Shown here: one piece after another, positions 42,995 through 52,885 of the stretch
How positions within the stretch are numbered: the stretch's first letter is position 1
How the letters are laid out: each line of letters begins with the position of its first letter
Assembly (NCBI GenBank): GCA_964035575.1
Contig: OZ037888.1
Span: 992,001 to 1,056,000, forward strand
DNA from: Rhynchopus sp. YZ270_cl-10
Lineage: Eukaryota > Euglenozoa > Diplonemea > Diplonemida > Diplonemidae
Direction: 5' to 3'
Length of the DNA stretch: 64,000 bases
Position numbers and translations under genes: made by a program
Notes under the pieces: model-generated
What the model was told of the DNA's origin: nothing
The model's input: only the letters and a program-made list of their open reading frames with translations
Databases searched by the model: none

Positions 42995-43125
42995 TTTGAA
43001 AGATCGGGGCGATTGATGCAGAACATATGTTTAGCCCCTCGACTTGGATCGCGAAAAAATACTCCAGCCAAACACTAAGATCTTACCTCAGATCTTAATT
43101 TCCCCGGGAAAATCTCAGATCTTAA
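42995..43125. mobile_element. truncated CATGGTGTAC-family element
   Basis: AAAGATCGGGGCGATTGATG, a TTTAGCCCCTCG segment, CACTAAGATCTTACCTCAGA and CCCCGGGAAAATCTCAGATC follow the same order as 35397-35515 in the complete element at 35145. Neither TIR is visible. It lies about 25 bp from the start of the duplicated ankyrin block. Confidence 0.6.
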
Positions 43126-43225
43126 AAACACGGATACCGTGCGTGACATAAAATGGTGATGTCAACCCTCCCTTCACACCACTCACACAGCAATAATCTA
43201 CATTCGAACAAAGACAACAAAAACC

Positions 43226-46200
43226 ATGTCGAAGCGACACGCAGACAGCACGCCAGATGAGAAGCCAGCAAAGCGGAGGAGGTGTGAAGCAGACGAGGTG
43301 TCGGCTCTGGCTGCTGGCAAGCGGGCTTTTGCAGCGGACCCATACGACGCTGTGTGCTGTATGTGCAGGGACAACCAGCAGGACTCCCTTGGGGCGATTC
43401 TTGCACAACACTTTGCGCCTGACACAAGAAACGCTGGTGCGGCAAACGTGTCAGCAAGGGGAGGAGAGACTGAACGCACGCTGCCTGCGCTGTTGGACGT
43501 GCGTGACGACACGGGCAAGACGCCTCTGATGATCTGTGCATGCAAGGGTCACGTTGGGTGTTTGGTTCTTCTCCTCGAGGCTGGGGCGGGGCTGGACGTT
43601 GTGTCACCCCACGGTTTCACTGCACTGATGTGTGCAGCATCGGGGAGTGTCGCCTGTCTCAATGAGCTTCTCACAAGGGGTGCGTCTGTTGCCATTGTGG
43701 ACAGCAAAGACAACACTGCACTGCACCATGCCGCCGCCTCAGAGAACAACCAAGCGGACCTTGTGAACATGCTACTTAATCAAGGAACCTCAATTGAAGC
43801 TCGCAACAAGTCTGGGCTCACACCTCTCCACATGGCCATTGCTCATGACAACGAAGCTGCTGTTGTTGCTCTTCTCTCAAGGGGCGCGTCGTTGGTCACT
43901 GTGGACAACTCCGGCAACACTGCACTGCACCTTGCTGCCCGTCTTGAGAATGCGCAATCAGGTATTCTGAATATGCTCCTCAAGGAAGGTGCGTCTGTTG
44001 AAGCCTGCAACAATGTTGGGGGCACACCTCTTCTTATGGCATTTAAGCATGGCAACGAACCTGCTGTTGTTGCTCTTCTTGGAGCTGGTGCGTCTCTGTC
44101 CACTGTGGATAGCAACGGTGACACTGCACTGCACCTTGCTGCCTCCTCAAAGAACAACAACCAAGCAGACCTTGTGAACATGCTCCTCAAGCACGGTGCC
44201 TCAATTGAAGCTCGCAACAACGTTGGGCACACACCTCTCCACATGGCCATTGCTCATGAAAACGAAGCTGCTGTTGTTGCTCTTCTCTCAAGGGGTGCGT
44301 CGTTGTCAGCAGCAGATAGCGACGGCAACACTGCACTGCACCACGCTGCTGACTCGAAGAACAACCAAGCGGACCTTGTTAACATGCTCCTCAAGGCAGG
44401 TGCCTCCATTGAAGCTGGCAACAACGTTGGGGGCACTGCTCTCCATCTAGCATGTCTGAGGGGCAACGAACCTGCTGTTGTTGTTCTTCTTGAAGGTGGT
44501 GCGTCGTTGGCCACTGTGGACAATACCAGCAACACTGCACTGCACTATGCCACTAACTCAAAGAACAACCAAGCTAACCTTGTGAACATGCTCCTTAATC
44601 GAGGTGCTGCTCTGGAGGTGTCGAACAAGTTTGGGGTGACACCTCTCCTCATGGCCATTGCTAATGGCAACGAACCTGCTGTTGTTGCTCTTCTCTCACG
44701 GGGCGTTTCGCTTGCCAGTGTGGACTGTGACGGCGACACTGCACTGCACCTTGCTGCCCGTGAGAACACTCAAGCGAACCTTGTGAACATGCTCCTCAAG
44801 CACGGTGCCTCAATTGAAGCTGGCAACAACGTTGGTACCACACCTCTCCATCTGGCTATTGCTAACGGCAACGAACCTGCTGTTGTTGCTCTTCTGTCAA
44901 AAGGTGCGTCATTGTCCACTGTAGACGGAGACGGCGACACTGTACTGCACTATGCTACCTCATTGAAGAGCAACCAAGGAGACCTTGTGAACATGCTCCT
45001 CAAGGAAGGTGCGTCTGTCGACGCCTCCAACAACTTTGGGCTGACACCTCTACTTCTGGCATTTAAGCACGGCAACGAACCTGCTGTTGTTGCTCTTCTT
45101 GGAGGTGGTGCGTCGTTCACCTCTTTGGACAGTCGAGGCAACACTGCCCTGCACTGCACTGCCGTCTCAAAGAACAACAACCAAGCGGAGCTTGTGAACA
45201 TGCTCCTCAAGCACGGTGCCTCAATTGAAGCTCGCAACAAAGTTGGTACCACACCTCTCCATCTGGCTATTGCTAACGGCAACGAACCTGCTGTTGTTGC
45301 TCTTCTCTCAAGGGGTGCGTCATTGTCCACTGCAGACGGAGACGGCGACACTGTACTGCACTATGCTACCGCATCACAGAATAACAACCAAGCGGACCTT
45401 GTGAACATGCTCCTCAAGGAAGGTGCGTCTGTCGACGCCTGCAACAACGCTGGGGTAACACCTCTTCTTATGGCATTAAAGCACGGCAACGAACCTGCTG
45501 TTGTTGTTCTTCTTGAAGGTGGTGCGTCTCTGTCCACTGTGGACACCTATGGCAGCACTGCACTGCACTATGCCGCCTTCTCAAAGAACAACAACCAAGC
45601 GGAGCTTCTGAACATGCTCCTTAACCACGGTGCCTCAATTGAAGCTCGCAACAAAGTTGGGGCCACACCTCTCCACATGGCCGTCGCTCATGACAACGAA
45701 CCTGCTGTTGTTGCTCTTCTCTCAAGGGGTGCGTCGTTGGCTACTGTGGACAACAACGGTGACACTGCACTGCACCTTGCTGCCCGTCTTAAAAATACGC
45801 AATCAGGTATTCTGAACATACTCCTCAAGCACGGTGCCTCTGTCGAAACCTCCAACCAGTTTGGGATCACAGCTCTCCACATTGTCTTTGCTCACGGCAA
45901 CGAAGCTGCTGTTGTTGCTCTTCTCTCAAAGGGCGCGTCGTTGGCCACTGTTGATGGTAAAGGCAACACTGCACTGCACCATGCCGCCACCTCAAAGAAC
46001 AACAATCAAGCGGACCTTGTGAACATGCTCCTCAAGCACGGTGCCTCAATTGAAGCTCGCAACAAAGTAGGGGCCACACCTCTCCACATGGCCGTCGCTC
46101 ATGACAACGAACCTGCTGTTGTTGCTCTTCTCTCGAGGGGTGCGTCGTTGGCCACTGTGGACAACAACGGTGACACTGCACTGCACCTTGCTGCCCGTCT

Positions 46201-49200
46201 TGCGAATACGCAATCAGGTATTCTGAACATGCTCCTTAATCACGGTGCCTCTGTCGAAACCTCCAACCAGTTTGGGATCACAGCTCTCCACATTGTCTTT
46301 GCTCACGGCAACGAACCTGCTGTTGCTGCTCTTCTCTCAAAGGGCGCGTCGTTGGCCACTGTTGATGGTAAAGGCAACACTGCACTGCACCATGCCGCCA
46401 CCTCAAAGAACAACCAAGCGGACCTTGTGAACATGCTCCTCAAGCACGGTGCCTCAATTGAAGTTGGCAACAAAGTTGGTACCACACCTCTCCACATGGC
46501 CATTGCTCATGGCAACGAACCTGCTGTTGCTGCTCTTCTCTCAAAGGGCGCGTCTCTGTCTACTGCTGACGGAGACGGCGACACTGCACTGCACTATGTT
46601 GCCTTCTCAAAGAACAACCAAGCGGACGTTGTGAACATGCTCCTCAAGCACGGTGCCTCAATTGAATCTCGCAACAACTTTGGGATCACACCTCTCCTCA
46701 TTGCCTCTGCTCACGGCAACGAACCTGCTGTTGTTTCTCTTCTCTCAAGGGGTGCGTCACTGGCAAGTGTCGACAACTCCGGCAACACTGCACTACACCG
46801 TGTCGCCATGTCAAAGAACAACCAAACGGACCTTGTGAACATGCTACTTAATCAAGGAAACCCAATTGAAGCTTGCAACAAGTCTGGAGTCACACCTCTC
46901 CACATGGCCATTGCTAATGACAACGAACCTGCTGTTGTTGCTCTTCTCTCAAAGGGTGCGTCGTTGGCCACTGTGGACTGTGACGGTGACACTGCACTGC
47001 ACTATGCTGCCCGTCTTGAGAATGCGCAATCAGGTCTTCTGAACATGCTCCTCAAGCACGGTGCCTCTGTCGAAACTGGTAATGAGTCTGGAGTGACACC
47101 TCTCCACATTGCTTTTGCTCACGGCAACGAAGCTGCTGTTGCTGCTCTTCGTTCAAGGGGTGCGTCATCGTCCACTGTGGATGGTTACGGCAACACTGCA
47201 CTGCACCATGCTGCCACATCAAAGAACAACCAAGCGAACCTTGTGAACATGCTCCTCAAGGAAGGTGCGTCTGTTGAAGCCCGCAACAACTTTGGGGGCA
47301 CACCTCTTCTTATGGCATTTAAGCACGGCAACGAACCTGCTGTTGTTGCTCTTCTTGGAGCTGGTGCGTCTCTTGCCAGTGTGGACAACAGCGGTGACAC
47401 TGCACTGCACCTTGCTGCCACGTCAAAGAACAACAACCAAGCGGAGCTTCTGAACATGCTCCTCAACCACGGTGCCTCAATTGAAGTTGGCAACAAAGTT
47501 GGGTCCACACCTCTCCACATGGCCGTCGCTCATGACAACGAACCTGCTGTTGTTGCTCTTCTCTCGAGGGGTGCGTCGTTGGCCACTACAGACAGTCGAG
47601 GCAACACTGCACTGCACCTTGCCGCCTTCTCAAAGAACAACAACCAAGCGGACCTTGTTAACATGCTCCTCAAGCACGGTGCCTCAATTGAAGCTCGCAA
47701 CAACTTTGGGCTCACACCTCTCCTCATTGCCTCTGCTCACGGCAATGAGGCGACTGCCAATGCTCTTCTCTCAAAGGGTGCGTCACTGGCAAGTGTGGAC
47801 AACTTCAGCAACACTGCACTGCACCGTGCCGCCGCATCAAAGAGCAACCAAGCGGACCTTGTGAACATGCTACTTAATCAAGGAGCCTCAATTGAAGCTC
47901 GCAACAAGTGTGGGAGCACACCTCTTCACACGGCCATTTTTGATGACAACGAACCTGCTGTTGTTGCTCTTCTCTCAAGGGGTGCGTCGTTGGCCACTGT
48001 GGACTGTGACGGTGACACCGCACTGCACCTTGCTGCACGTCTTGAGAATGCGCAATCAGGTCTTCTGAACATGCTCCTCAAGCACGGTGCCTCTGTCGAA
48101 ACTGGTAATGAGTCTGGAGTGACACCTCTCCACATTGCTTTTGCTCACGGCAACGAAGCTGCTGTTGCTGCTCTTCGTTCAAGGGGTGCGTCATCGTCCA
48201 CTGTGGATGGTTACGGCAACACTGCACTGCACCATGCCGCCTCCTCAGAGAACAACCGAGTGGAGCTTGTGAACATGCTCCTCAAGGAAGGTGCGTCTGT
48301 TGAAGCCTGCAACAACGCTGGGGGCACACCTCTTCTTATGGCATTTAAGCACGGCAACGAACCTGCTGTTGTTGCTCTTCTTGGAGCTGGTGCGTCTCTG
48401 TCCACTGTGGATAGCAACGGTGACACTGCACTGCACCTTGCTGCCTCCTCAAAGAACAACAACCAAGCTGACCTTGTTAACATGCTCCTCAAGCACGGTG
48501 CCTCAATTGAAGCTCGCAACAAAGTTGGGTCCACACCTCTCCACACGGCCGTTGCTCATGACAACGAACCTGCTGTTGTTGCTCTTCTCTCAAGGGGTGC
48601 GTCGTTGGCTGCAGAGGACAGAGACGGTGACACTGCGCTGCACTATGCTGCACGTCTTGAGAACAACCAAGCGGACCTTGTGAACGTGCTCCTCAAGGAA
48701 GGTGCGTCTGTTGAAGCTCGCAACAAATCTGGGGTCACACCTCTTCTTGTGGCATTTCAGACCGGCAACGAACCTGCTGTTGTTGCTCTTCTTGAAGGTG
48801 GTGCGTCTCTTGACTCTGTGGATAGCGACGGCAACACTGCACTGCACCATGCCGGGGTCTCAAGGAATAACAACCAAACGGCGCTTGTGAACATCCTCCT
48901 CAAGCACGGTACTTCTGTCGAAGCCCCCAACGAGGCTGGGGTGACACCTCTCCACATGGCCATTGCTTGTGACAACGAACCTGCTGTTGTTGCTCTTCTC
49001 TCAAGGGGTGCGTCTCTTGCCAGTGTGGACAGCAATGGCAACACTGCACTGCACCATGCTGCCCGTGAGAACAACCAGGCAGACCTTGTGAACGTGCTCC
49101 TCAAGCACGGTGCCTCTGTGGAAGCAGTCAATAACTCAGGGGCCACACCCCTCATTCAGGCAATTGTCCGTAACAACGAACCCGGTGCTCTTGCTCTTCT

Positions 49201-50098
49201 TGAAGGTGGTGCCCTCGTGGAAGATGTGCAGACCAGCACCACGCGCAGACCACTTTTCTACGAAGCGTTGCTCCGTGGTCTCGCTCTGTGTGCAGCACAC
49301 ATTCTGGCGAGAGGTGTCTCTGCGAGTGAGCCGTGTCCGAACGGGGGGCCACCGATTGCGTATGCGGCGTTGGGTGGCAACGTTGCTGCAGGTGAGCTTC
49401 TTCTGCAGCATGGTGTGTCCATTAGCAGTGCGGATGGTGCTGGCAGCACGCCTTTGATGCACTGCAGTGCTAAGGGGCACAAAAGCTTTGCAGAGTTCCT
49501 CCTGAAGCACGGCGCCGACGTGGACGTCTGTGCAGAGGACGGGACAACCGCCCTCCACAGTGCTGTGCAGTCGGGCGACGCTGACCTCTGCAAGATGCTT
49601 GTGGAGCACGGCGTCCCTCTTGACGCTGTGGATGAGGACGGCCGCACGGCGCTGGCCACGTCGCTTTCTGTGGACCCTGCCGTGTGCCAGGTCATGATTG
49701 ACGCAGGGGCACAGCTTGATGTGGCGAACGATGCGGGGTATTCGCCTCTGCTCTCAGCCTGCGAAGAAGGGCAGTCTGAGTTTGTGAAGATGCTTCTCGA
49801 CGCGGGTGCGCAGCTGCGTGTCGCAGACAACGGGTTCACGGCTCTCATGCTGGCGGCAGACGGAGGGCATGTGGAGGCTGTGCGCCACCTCCTGGACTGT
49901 CAGGGGGTGGACGTGGACGAACAGGGTGCGAACGCCTGCACTGCACTGCACCAAGCCGCGACAGAGAAACGTGCAGATGTGGTGAAGCTCCTCCTGCAGC
50001 ACGGTGCGGACAAGGCCCTGCGCGACAACGACGGCGACACTGCGGTCGACTGTGCGATCATAGGCGGCTGTCCTGAGTGCTGTCGGCTCCTCCGTTGA
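43226..50098 (+). CDS. ankyrin-repeat protein ANK2 (2290 aa)
   Basis: This is a paralogue of ANK1 with nearly identical first 125 residues (one Cys/Arg difference in LLDVRDDTGK) and a nearly identical C-terminal 330 residues ending PECCRLLR. The middle has the same about 68-residue double ankyrin unit but many more of them. The length difference, 1028 residues, equals about 15 units. Some blocks recur as larger groups, for example NHGASVETSNQFGITALHIVFAHGN and its surroundings occur twice about 137 residues apart, which suggests multi-unit duplication. A very large ankyrin solenoid is expected to act as a binding scaffold. No other domain is visible. The frame is intact over 6.9 kb despite repetitive DNA, which suggests selection. 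Unit number could be misassembled. Confidence 0.92.
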   Translation: MSKRHADSTPDEKPAKRRRCEADEVSALAAGKRAFAADPYDAVCCMCRDNQQDSLGAILAQHFAPDTRNAGAANVSARGGETERTLPALLDVRDDTGKTPLMICACKGHVGCLVLLLEAGAGLDVVSPHGFTALMCAASGSVACLNELLTRGASVAIVDSKDNTALHHAAASENNQADLVNMLLNQGTSIEARNKSGLTPLHMAIAHDNEAAVVALLSRGASLVTVDNSGNTALHLAARLENAQSGILNMLLKEGASVEACNNVGGTPLLMAFKHGNEPAVVALLGAGASLSTVDSNGDTALHLAASSKNNNQADLVNMLLKHGASIEARNNVGHTPLHMAIAHENEAAVVALLSRGASLSAADSDGNTALHHAADSKNNQADLVNMLLKAGASIEAGNNVGGTALHLACLRGNEPAVVVLLEGGASLATVDNTSNTALHYATNSKNNQANLVNMLLNRGAALEVSNKFGVTPLLMAIANGNEPAVVALLSRGVSLASVDCDGDTALHLAARENTQANLVNMLLKHGASIEAGNNVGTTPLHLAIANGNEPAVVALLSKGASLSTVDGDGDTVLHYATSLKSNQGDLVNMLLKEGASVDASNNFGLTPLLLAFKHGNEPAVVALLGGGASFTSLDSRGNTALHCTAVSKNNNQAELVNMLLKHGASIEARNKVGTTPLHLAIANGNEPAVVALLSRGASLSTADGDGDTVLHYATASQNNNQADLVNMLLKEGASVDACNNAGVTPLLMALKHGNEPAVVVLLEGGASLSTVDTYGSTALHYAAFSKNNNQAELLNMLLNHGASIEARNKVGATPLHMAVAHDNEPAVVALLSRGASLATVDNNGDTALHLAARLKNTQSGILNILLKHGASVETSNQFGITALHIVFAHGNEAAVVALLSKGASLATVDGKGNTALHHAATSKNNNQADLVNMLLKHGASIEARNKVGATPLHMAVAHDNEPAVVALLSRGASLATVDNNGDTALHLAARLANTQSGILNMLLNHGASVETSNQFGITALHIVFAHGNEPAVAALLSKGASLATVDGKGNTALHHAATSKNNQADLVNMLLKHGASIEVGNKVGTTPLHMAIAHGNEPAVAALLSKGASLSTADGDGDTALHYVAFSKNNQADVVNMLLKHGASIESRNNFGITPLLIASAHGNEPAVVSLLSRGASLASVDNSGNTALHRVAMSKNNQTDLVNMLLNQGNPIEACNKSGVTPLHMAIANDNEPAVVALLSKGASLATVDCDGDTALHYAARLENAQSGLLNMLLKHGASVETGNESGVTPLHIAFAHGNEAAVAALRSRGASSSTVDGYGNTALHHAATSKNNQANLVNMLLKEGASVEARNNFGGTPLLMAFKHGNEPAVVALLGAGASLASVDNSGDTALHLAATSKNNNQAELLNMLLNHGASIEVGNKVGSTPLHMAVAHDNEPAVVALLSRGASLATTDSRGNTALHLAAFSKNNNQADLVNMLLKHGASIEARNNFGLTPLLIASAHGNEATANALLSKGASLASVDNFSNTALHRAAASKSNQADLVNMLLNQGASIEARNKCGSTPLHTAIFDDNEPAVVALLSRGASLATVDCDGDTALHLAARLENAQSGLLNMLLKHGASVETGNESGVTPLHIAFAHGNEAAVAALRSRGASSSTVDGYGNTALHHAASSENNRVELVNMLLKEGASVEACNNAGGTPLLMAFKHGNEPAVVALLGAGASLSTVDSNGDTALHLAASSKNNNQADLVNMLLKHGASIEARNKVGSTPLHTAVAHDNEPAVVALLSRGASLAAEDRDGDTALHYAARLENNQADLVNVLLKEGASVEARNKSGVTPLLVAFQTGNEPAVVALLEGGASLDSVDSDGNTALHHAGVSRNNNQTALVNILLKHGTSVEAPNEAGVTPLHMAIACDNEPAVVALLSRGASLASVDSNGNTALHHAARENNQADLVNVLLKHGASVEAVNNSGATPLIQAIVRNNEPGALALLEGGALVEDVQTSTTRRPLFYEALLRGLALCAAHILARGVSASEPCPNGGPPIAYAALGGNVAAGELLLQHGVSISSADGAGSTPLMHCSAKGHKSFAEFLLKHGADVDVCAEDGTTALHSAVQSGDADLCKMLVEHGVPLDAVDEDGRTALATSLSVDPAVCQVMIDAGAQLDVANDAGYSPLLSACEEGQSEFVKMLLDAGAQLRVADNGFTALMLAADGGHVEAVRHLLDCQGVDVDEQGANACTALHQAATEKRADVVKLLLQHGADKALRDNDGDTAVDCAIIGGCPECCRLLR
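43690..49130 (+). repeat. coding tandem array of about 205-bp ankyrin double units (ANK2)
   Basis: About 26-27 double units are present. Neighbouring units share long identical DNA stretches such as CCTGCTGTTGTTGCTCTTCT and ACACTGCACTGCACCATGCC. This array is a hot spot for unequal crossing-over and probably accounts for the length difference from ANK1. Confidence 0.85.
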
Positions 50099-50908
50099 TA
50101 GACTGCTGCCAACCTTTGCAGCACCAATGCTGTGCGTTGCAGTTATGTATTCCCGACATATTTTTAAGGTTGAGTTGAACCGTGGACGGACGTTTCGCCT
50201 GTTTCTGTGAAGACTGTGCAAACTGAGAGTACGTCATGTTTTGGATTTTTGTTTTGTGAGGTCAGTTTTCAGTTTTTAGTTTTGAGTCTTGTTTTGTTCT
50301 GTCTGTGGCGTGTGAAGATATTGAACTGAAGGCTGTGTGCTGCGGCAATGCTATGGCTTGCTGACAATACGTCGTTTACCATCTTCTCTTGTTTGTGATA
50401 CGTGCACATCCTCTTTACTCTTGTTGTGTCAAACAGTGTCGGATATCATACTGGCACTACTTCAGTTATGTTACGTGCCTGCCCTCTTCCCCGAAGATGC
50501 TGGCTGCATCATTGGGAATTCAAAATACAGTAAGACAAGAACCATCGGAGGGGTAAAAACCCTTCTTAGAGTTTTGAAATTCCAAAACCCACCTTAGTTT
50601 TTACCCCTCCGGTGTTTTTACACCCCACCTCTGTTCCTACCCCACCGGTGTTTGTTGCCTTACTGTAATTACGCACTCTGTGGAGAAAAATGGCATGTTT
50701 TTATGTTTCAACTGGATATCACAGCATTTCTTTACAGTGTTCGGGACATGCAAAGATAGAAAGCTTATATCCATGCAGTGCAGGTGACTCATTGTGCGAT
50801 ACCACTGAGAACCTCGCTGTTTGTGCAGCAAACGAATGACCAAAAACAGCAGGGTATTATGGGTTCGAACCTGGTCTCTCTGACCTGGGTTCCAGGGTAG
50901 CTGATGAA
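50099..50908. other. 3' flank of ANK2 and upstream region of coiled-coil gene B
   Basis: The first 730 bp are shared with the ANK1 flank, interrupted by copy-2-specific segments. GGGTTCGAACC near 50859 is a perfect palindrome within a GAACCTGG..CCTGGGTTC hairpin. It is not part of a tRNA. Confidence 0.55.
50528..50665. mobile_element. 138-bp MITE with TA target duplication
   Basis: CAGTAAGACAAGAA at the left and CAGTAAGGCAACAA (complement of the right end) form TIRs flanked by TA on both sides, as in Tc1/mariner-type elements. The interior has repeats of ACCCCTCCGGTGTTT type. It lies in a segment of the ANK2 flank absent from the ANK1 flank. Confidence 0.7.
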
Positions 50909-51031
50909 TTGAACATTACCCCTTCCCCTTCCTTCGCCTTCTCTCCCTTCTCTCTCTTCTCCCTCCCCAGCGCAACACTCCTCCTCCTCCTCCTTCAGGT
51001 GGGTTGTTCGGGATATTTTGTCAACACAACA

Positions 51032-52885
51032 ATGATGACAACAACGACACACACCGCTGCATCTATTGTTGCGACGACAGATGCTGAGAAGAGCAGGCTC
51101 AACGGGGCTCTCGAGGCAGCCGAACGCGAGATCCGCAGAGAACGTGAGTCCAGCGAAGTGTTGCGGGGGCGTCTCCTGGAAGTGTCGCAGGAGCTTGGGA
51201 GGGAGTCCCGCCGCCGTGAACGCGCGGAGGAGCAGTCCGGGACGACCCGCGTCCTCAGCGCGCAACGAGCAGAGTCCCGCGACACAGTGATCGCCAAGCT
51301 CCAACGCCAAGTAGACGAGGACCAGTCAGAGATATCCCACCTCCGCCGATCCGTCGTGACCGCGCACTCCTCCTCCCCACAGCCCGCGCAGTCACAACGC
51401 CAGACAATCACCCAAAGTGTCAGCCTCCCTCCACGCAGCGGAAGCGATGCTTCAGCACGCCAAGCCTCTGTATCACCGACAAATGGACGACTGTCACCGT
51501 TTCCCCCAAAGCACGATCGCCCTAACGAAATTATTTTGGGAGAAGTCACGAAGGAGGCGGACCATCAAATCCTTGCCCTCAACCGCCAGCTTCAGGCTGC
51601 CATGACCGAGGTTGACGAACTGAAGAAGACAAAGTCGACCGCACCACCCCCTACTGCACCACCCCCGATGGTGCACAATGTACGCACCACCTCTACTTCG
51701 CAAAGCTCCCCTCCAAGACAGATTGAGTCACGTGTCCAACGGACAGGGACCGTCATTGCTGCAACCAGAGAGCTAGGAGAGTACTCCACCCCACGACCGA
51801 CACCTGGTGACCTCCTGAACGCGAAGATGGAGGTGCGGAAGGCGAACACCGCAGTGACAGCGTTGAGGAAGGAGGTCGACTATTGGAAGGCAGCGTGCAA
51901 TCAGAACGGCAACGGTGCCAATACTGCACACCACTCAACCGCAGCCGGCAGCCGCGGGCGCGCCTGGAGCACCGACCCCGCAGTGGACCCCGAAACGCAC
52001 GAACGCCTCCGCCGCGAAGCCGCCTCACTCCGCAGCGAAAACGAAGAGCTCCGAAGGTCGCAACGCTCCCCTTCCCCAGCAGACGCGACGCTACCCCTCT
52101 CCCCATCAAGCGTGGAGCTTCTCTCCCGCGCCACACACTACAAATCCGAAGCAGAAAACCTTCAACAGAGTCTGGTCAACGGGAACATGCAGATCGAAAA
52201 GCTCCGCTCACGCATGCAAGAGAAGGTACGCGAAGCTGACCTCCTCGAAGCAGAAGTCCTCCGTCTCCGCGGTGCCATGTCTGACTGCCAGGTAGATTCA
52301 TCCGAACTCGCAAGAATCTCCCAAGAAAAAGATGATTTCAGAGAGCGCTTCGAAGTCATGCGTTCCAACGACCAAGATCTTCGCACAAAATTGCAACGTT
52401 CGGAAGCAGAATGTACACAGCTTTCAGAAGACCTTCGTGGACTCATGAAAGAGATGGAGCAGAAGCGGCGGATGACTGAGGCCGTTGTGGTGAAGGCAGC
52501 AGAGTTCCAGGATGCGCAGCAGACTGTGAAGGCAGAGATGCATGCAGACAAGCAGGAGGTTGCAAGGTTGCGGCAATTGGTTGCGAAGCTTGAGGATGAG
52601 CGTGAGAGGGCAGGGCTGCGCATTGAGACGGAGAAGACAGCGCGCAGGACCTCGACGCAGCTTGCCGCTGTGTTCTCGCTCAAGATCTCCGACCTCCTGA
52701 ACCAGCTCAATGCCGCAGTGCTCCCAGGACTCCCACAGCCGTCCCCTATCCACGACGTCGTGTCCGCGCACACCCGCGTATTCGACCAACTCAAAGAACA
52801 CTGCGACCTTATCGTCGGGCAATCCTCACCCACATCCCGCCCTCTGCTCCCGCCACCAAGAAACACTGCCTTTGACCCTTTGTAG
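51032..52885 (+). CDS. coiled-coil protein B (617 aa)
   Basis: The frame is open from 50909, but a strong pyrimidine tract ending CCTCCTTCAG at 50998 makes an acceptor there and ATG 51032 (MMTTTTHTAASIVATTDAEK) the likely start. Residues about 20-110 and 205-235 are coiled-coil-like. 110-200 is Ser/Pro/Gln rich. 270-390 mixes short helices with Pro/Arg/Ser linkers. About 400-560 is a long Glu/Arg/Leu coiled coil (ESLVNGNMQIEKLRSR-type composition). The C-terminus ends in a hydrophobic, Pro-rich segment (SPTSRPLLPPPRNTAFDPL). No catalytic or membrane feature is seen, so a cytoskeletal or centrosomal/basal-body structural protein is plausible but unproved. Confidence 0.8.
   Translation: MMTTTTHTAASIVATTDAEKSRLNGALEAAEREIRRERESSEVLRGRLLEVSQELGRESRRRERAEEQSGTTRVLSAQRAESRDTVIAKLQRQVDEDQSEISHLRRSVVTAHSSSPQPAQSQRQTITQSVSLPPRSGSDASARQASVSPTNGRLSPFPPKHDRPNEIILGEVTKEADHQILALNRQLQAAMTEVDELKKTKSTAPPPTAPPPMVHNVRTTSTSQSSPPRQIESRVQRTGTVIAATRELGEYSTPRPTPGDLLNAKMEVRKANTAVTALRKEVDYWKAACNQNGNGANTAHHSTAAGSRGRAWSTDPAVDPETHERLRREAASLRSENEELRRSQRSPSPADATLPLSPSSVELLSRATHYKSEAENLQQSLVNGNMQIEKLRSRMQEKVREADLLEAEVLRLRGAMSDCQVDSSELARISQEKDDFRERFEVMRSNDQDLRTKLQRSEAECTQLSEDLRGLMKEMEQKRRMTEAVVVKAAEFQDAQQTVKAEMHADKQEVARLRQLVAKLEDERERAGLRIETEKTARRTSTQLAAVFSLKISDLLNQLNAAVLPGLPQPSPIHDVVSAHTRVFDQLKEHCDLIVGQSSPTSRPLLPPPRNTAFDPL

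Larger units (their letters stand above)
42141..43150. other. intergenic stretch between coiled-coil gene A and ANK2
   Basis: No gene is seen. It holds paired GACTAAGCATGG repeats (42381-42547), a GCACTATCAACTTCAC motif near 42645, a C/T-rich tract ending CCTCCTTTTAGGTGGGTTA at about 42895-42915, and a truncated piece of the CATGGTGTAC element (42995-43125). Confidence 0.55.
43151..50825 (+). repeat. segmental duplication, copy 2
   Basis: This is homologous to 35854-40155. It differs by about 3.1 kb of additional ankyrin units, by an extra segment around 50313-50400, and by a segment at about 50455-50692 that includes a small TIR element. Copy 1 joins directly across both sites. Confidence 0.85.

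Noticed and set aside
50840..50905. tRNA gene suggested by GGGTTCGAACC
   Set aside because: The T-arm-like palindrome is not preceded by D- and anticodon-arm sequence on either strand, and the stem lengths do not fit.
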